A program made the position numbers and the translations under genes. From the NCBI GenBank assembly GCA_934525625.1, contig CAKSZL010000002.1, positions 124,001 to 188,000 of the forward strand: 64,000 nucleotides of DNA, written 5' to 3'. The DNA is from an uncultured Burkholderiaceae bacterium (GTDB taxonomy: Bacteria > Pseudomonadota > Gammaproteobacteria > Burkholderiales > Burkholderiaceae_B). Shown here piece by piece: positions 63,018 to 64,000 of the stretch; the first letter of the stretch is position 1; every line of letters starts with the position of its first letter. The notes under the pieces are model-generated. The model worked only from the letters and a program-made list of their open reading frames with translations. It did not search any database and was not told the origin of the DNA.

Positions 63018-64000
63018 CCATGAGTACCGGGCAGTCTTCCTCCAACACTTGCCTGCCGGGCGGCAGCCACGGCCCCGCGCCGCGCCGCGTTACCCGCCAG
63101 GTGAAAGTGGCCTGGCGCGACTGCGTGGTGCGCGTGGGCGGCGACGCGCCCGTGGCCGTGCAGTCCATGACGAACACCGACACGGCCGACGCCGTGGCCA
63201 CGGCCATCCAGGTCAAGCAACTGGCGATGGCCGGTTCCGAACTGGTGCGCATTACCGTCAACACGCCCGAGGCCGCGCGCGAAGTGCCGGCCATCCGCGA
63301 ACAGCTCGACCGCATGGGCGTAAGCGTACCGCTGGTGGGCGACTTCCACTACAACGGCCACAAGCTGCTGACGCAGTTTCCCGAATGCGCGCAGGCCTTG
63401 TCCAAGTACCGCATCAACCCCGGCAACATGGGCGGCGGTAAAAAGCGCGAGGACAACTTCGCGCAGATGATAGAAGTGGCTTGCCGCTACGGCAAGCCAG
63501 TGCGCATAGGCGTCAACTGGGGCAGCCTCGACCAGGAGTTGATGGCCCGCATGATGGACGAAAACGGCCGGCGCGAGCAGCCCTGGCCGGCACAGGCCGT
63601 CATGCGCGAGGCCCTGGTCGTGTCGGCCATCAGCAATGCCCAGCGCGCCGAAAGCCTGGGCCTGCCCGGCGACGCCATCGTGCTGTCGTGCAAGGTCAGC
63701 CACGTGCAAGACCTCATCACCGTCTACCGCGAGCTTTCCCGCCGCTGCGATTACCCCGTGCACCTGGGCCTTACCGAGGCCGGCATGGGCAGCAAGGGCA
63801 TCGTGGCGTCCACCGCCGCGCTGTCGGTGCTGCTGCAAGAGGGCATAGGCGACACCATCCGCATTTCGCTCACGCCCGAGCCCGGCGGCGACCGCACGCG
63901 CGAAGTCGTCGTGGCGCAGGAAATCCTGCAAACCATGGGGCTGCGCGCGTTCACGCCCATGGTCGTCGCATGCCCCGGCTGCGGGCGCACCAGCAGCACG
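63014..64000 (+). CDS. ispG: 4-hydroxy-3-methylbut-2-enyl diphosphate synthase IspG, 5' part
   Basis: Penultimate enzyme of the MEP isoprenoid pathway. 329 codons are present and the frame runs off the window end. Motifs: [41 protein letters not shown], and near the end A-C-P-G-C-G-R-T, the first cluster-binding Cys pair. The ATG at 63014 overlaps the RodZ-like stop; another ATG at 63020 is in frame. Confidence 0.97.
   Translation, partial: MTMSTGQSSSNTCLPGGSHGPAPRRVTRQVKVAWRDCVVRVGGDAPVAVQSMTNTDTADAVATAIQVKQLAMAGSELVRITVNTPEAAREVPAIREQLDRMGVSVPLVGDFHYNGHKLLTQFPECAQALSKYRINPGNMGGGKKREDNFAQMIEVACRYGKPVRIGVNWGSLDQELMARMMDENGRREQPWPAQAVMREALVVSAISNAQRAESLGLPGDAIVLSCKVSHVQDLITVYRELSRRCDYPVHLGLTEAGMGSKGIVASTAALSVLLQEGIGDTIRISLTPEPGGDRTREVVVAQEILQTMGLRAFTPMVVACPGCGRTSST

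Overview
The window is GC-rich, densely packed bacterial chromosome. Gene content and order (rpoN; exbB-exbD-lpxK-Trm112-kdsB-adk; clpS-clpA; rpsP-rimM-trmD; ndk-rlmN-rodZ-ispG) fit a betaproteobacterium of the order Burkholderiales, most likely the family Alcaligenaceae (Bordetella/Achromobacter/Pusillimonas relatives). This is a judgement from gene order and protein character; no database was searched, and I do not name a genus.

Layout. 1-7.7 kb: the 3' end of rpoN (sigma-54), then a minus-strand block for an OB-fold protein, MurJ, a short-chain dehydrogenase, Adk, KdsB, a Trm112-like protein, LpxK, ExbD and ExbB (envelope building and energised transport). 7.7-12 kb: a tandem array of structured repeats, a DnaA-box cluster, xseA, sodB and a 3-oxoadipyl-CoA-type thiolase. 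12-16 kb: a DUF192 protein, a cold-shock protein, and clpS-clpA (N-end-rule proteolysis). 16-23 kb is the least ordinary chromosomal stretch: a lipoprotein subtilase with a companion secreted protein, a DUF3617 protein, a broken LuxR-type regulator, an outer-membrane barrel and an unrecognised lipoprotein. 23-29.9 kb: aroG behind a Phe/Tyr-rich leader peptide and attenuator, a GlcD-like oxidase, mnmA, a YkgJ-like protein, a GST, purB and tRNA-Lys(CTT).

30-52 kb is accessory. A type IVb (R64-like thin pilus) biogenesis set is split in two: pilL-like and pilN on the plus strand at 31.9-34.4 kb, and pilO-P-Q-R-S-V on the minus strand at 45.3-52.1 kb. Between the halves lies a complete purine-degradation island: xanthine dehydrogenase xdhABC, membrane urate hydroxylase puuD, uraH, uraD, puuE, alc, allA and a GntR-type regulator with palindromic operator candidates. 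Together these convert xanthine to urate, 5-hydroxyisourate, OHCU, allantoin, allantoate, ureidoglycolate and finally glyoxylate plus urea.

52-64 kb returns to core genes: alaS, a TusA-like protein, rpsP-rimM-trmD (with no rplS following), valS, ndk, rlmN, a short RodZ-like protein and the 5' part of ispG.

Three kinds of intergenic repeat thread the window. Family A is a GC-rich, T-tract-bordered hairpin element, present single, as tandem dimers and as a composite with a roughly 100-nt insert. Families B and C are nested-hairpin elements that share a core but have unrelated outer arms, and both stem layers show compensatory base changes. Element D is an approximately 183-bp inverted-repeat element with 32-bp arms. 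The observations most worth following are the aroG attenuator, the covarying B/C elements, the DnaA-box cluster before xseA, and the split pilus locus.
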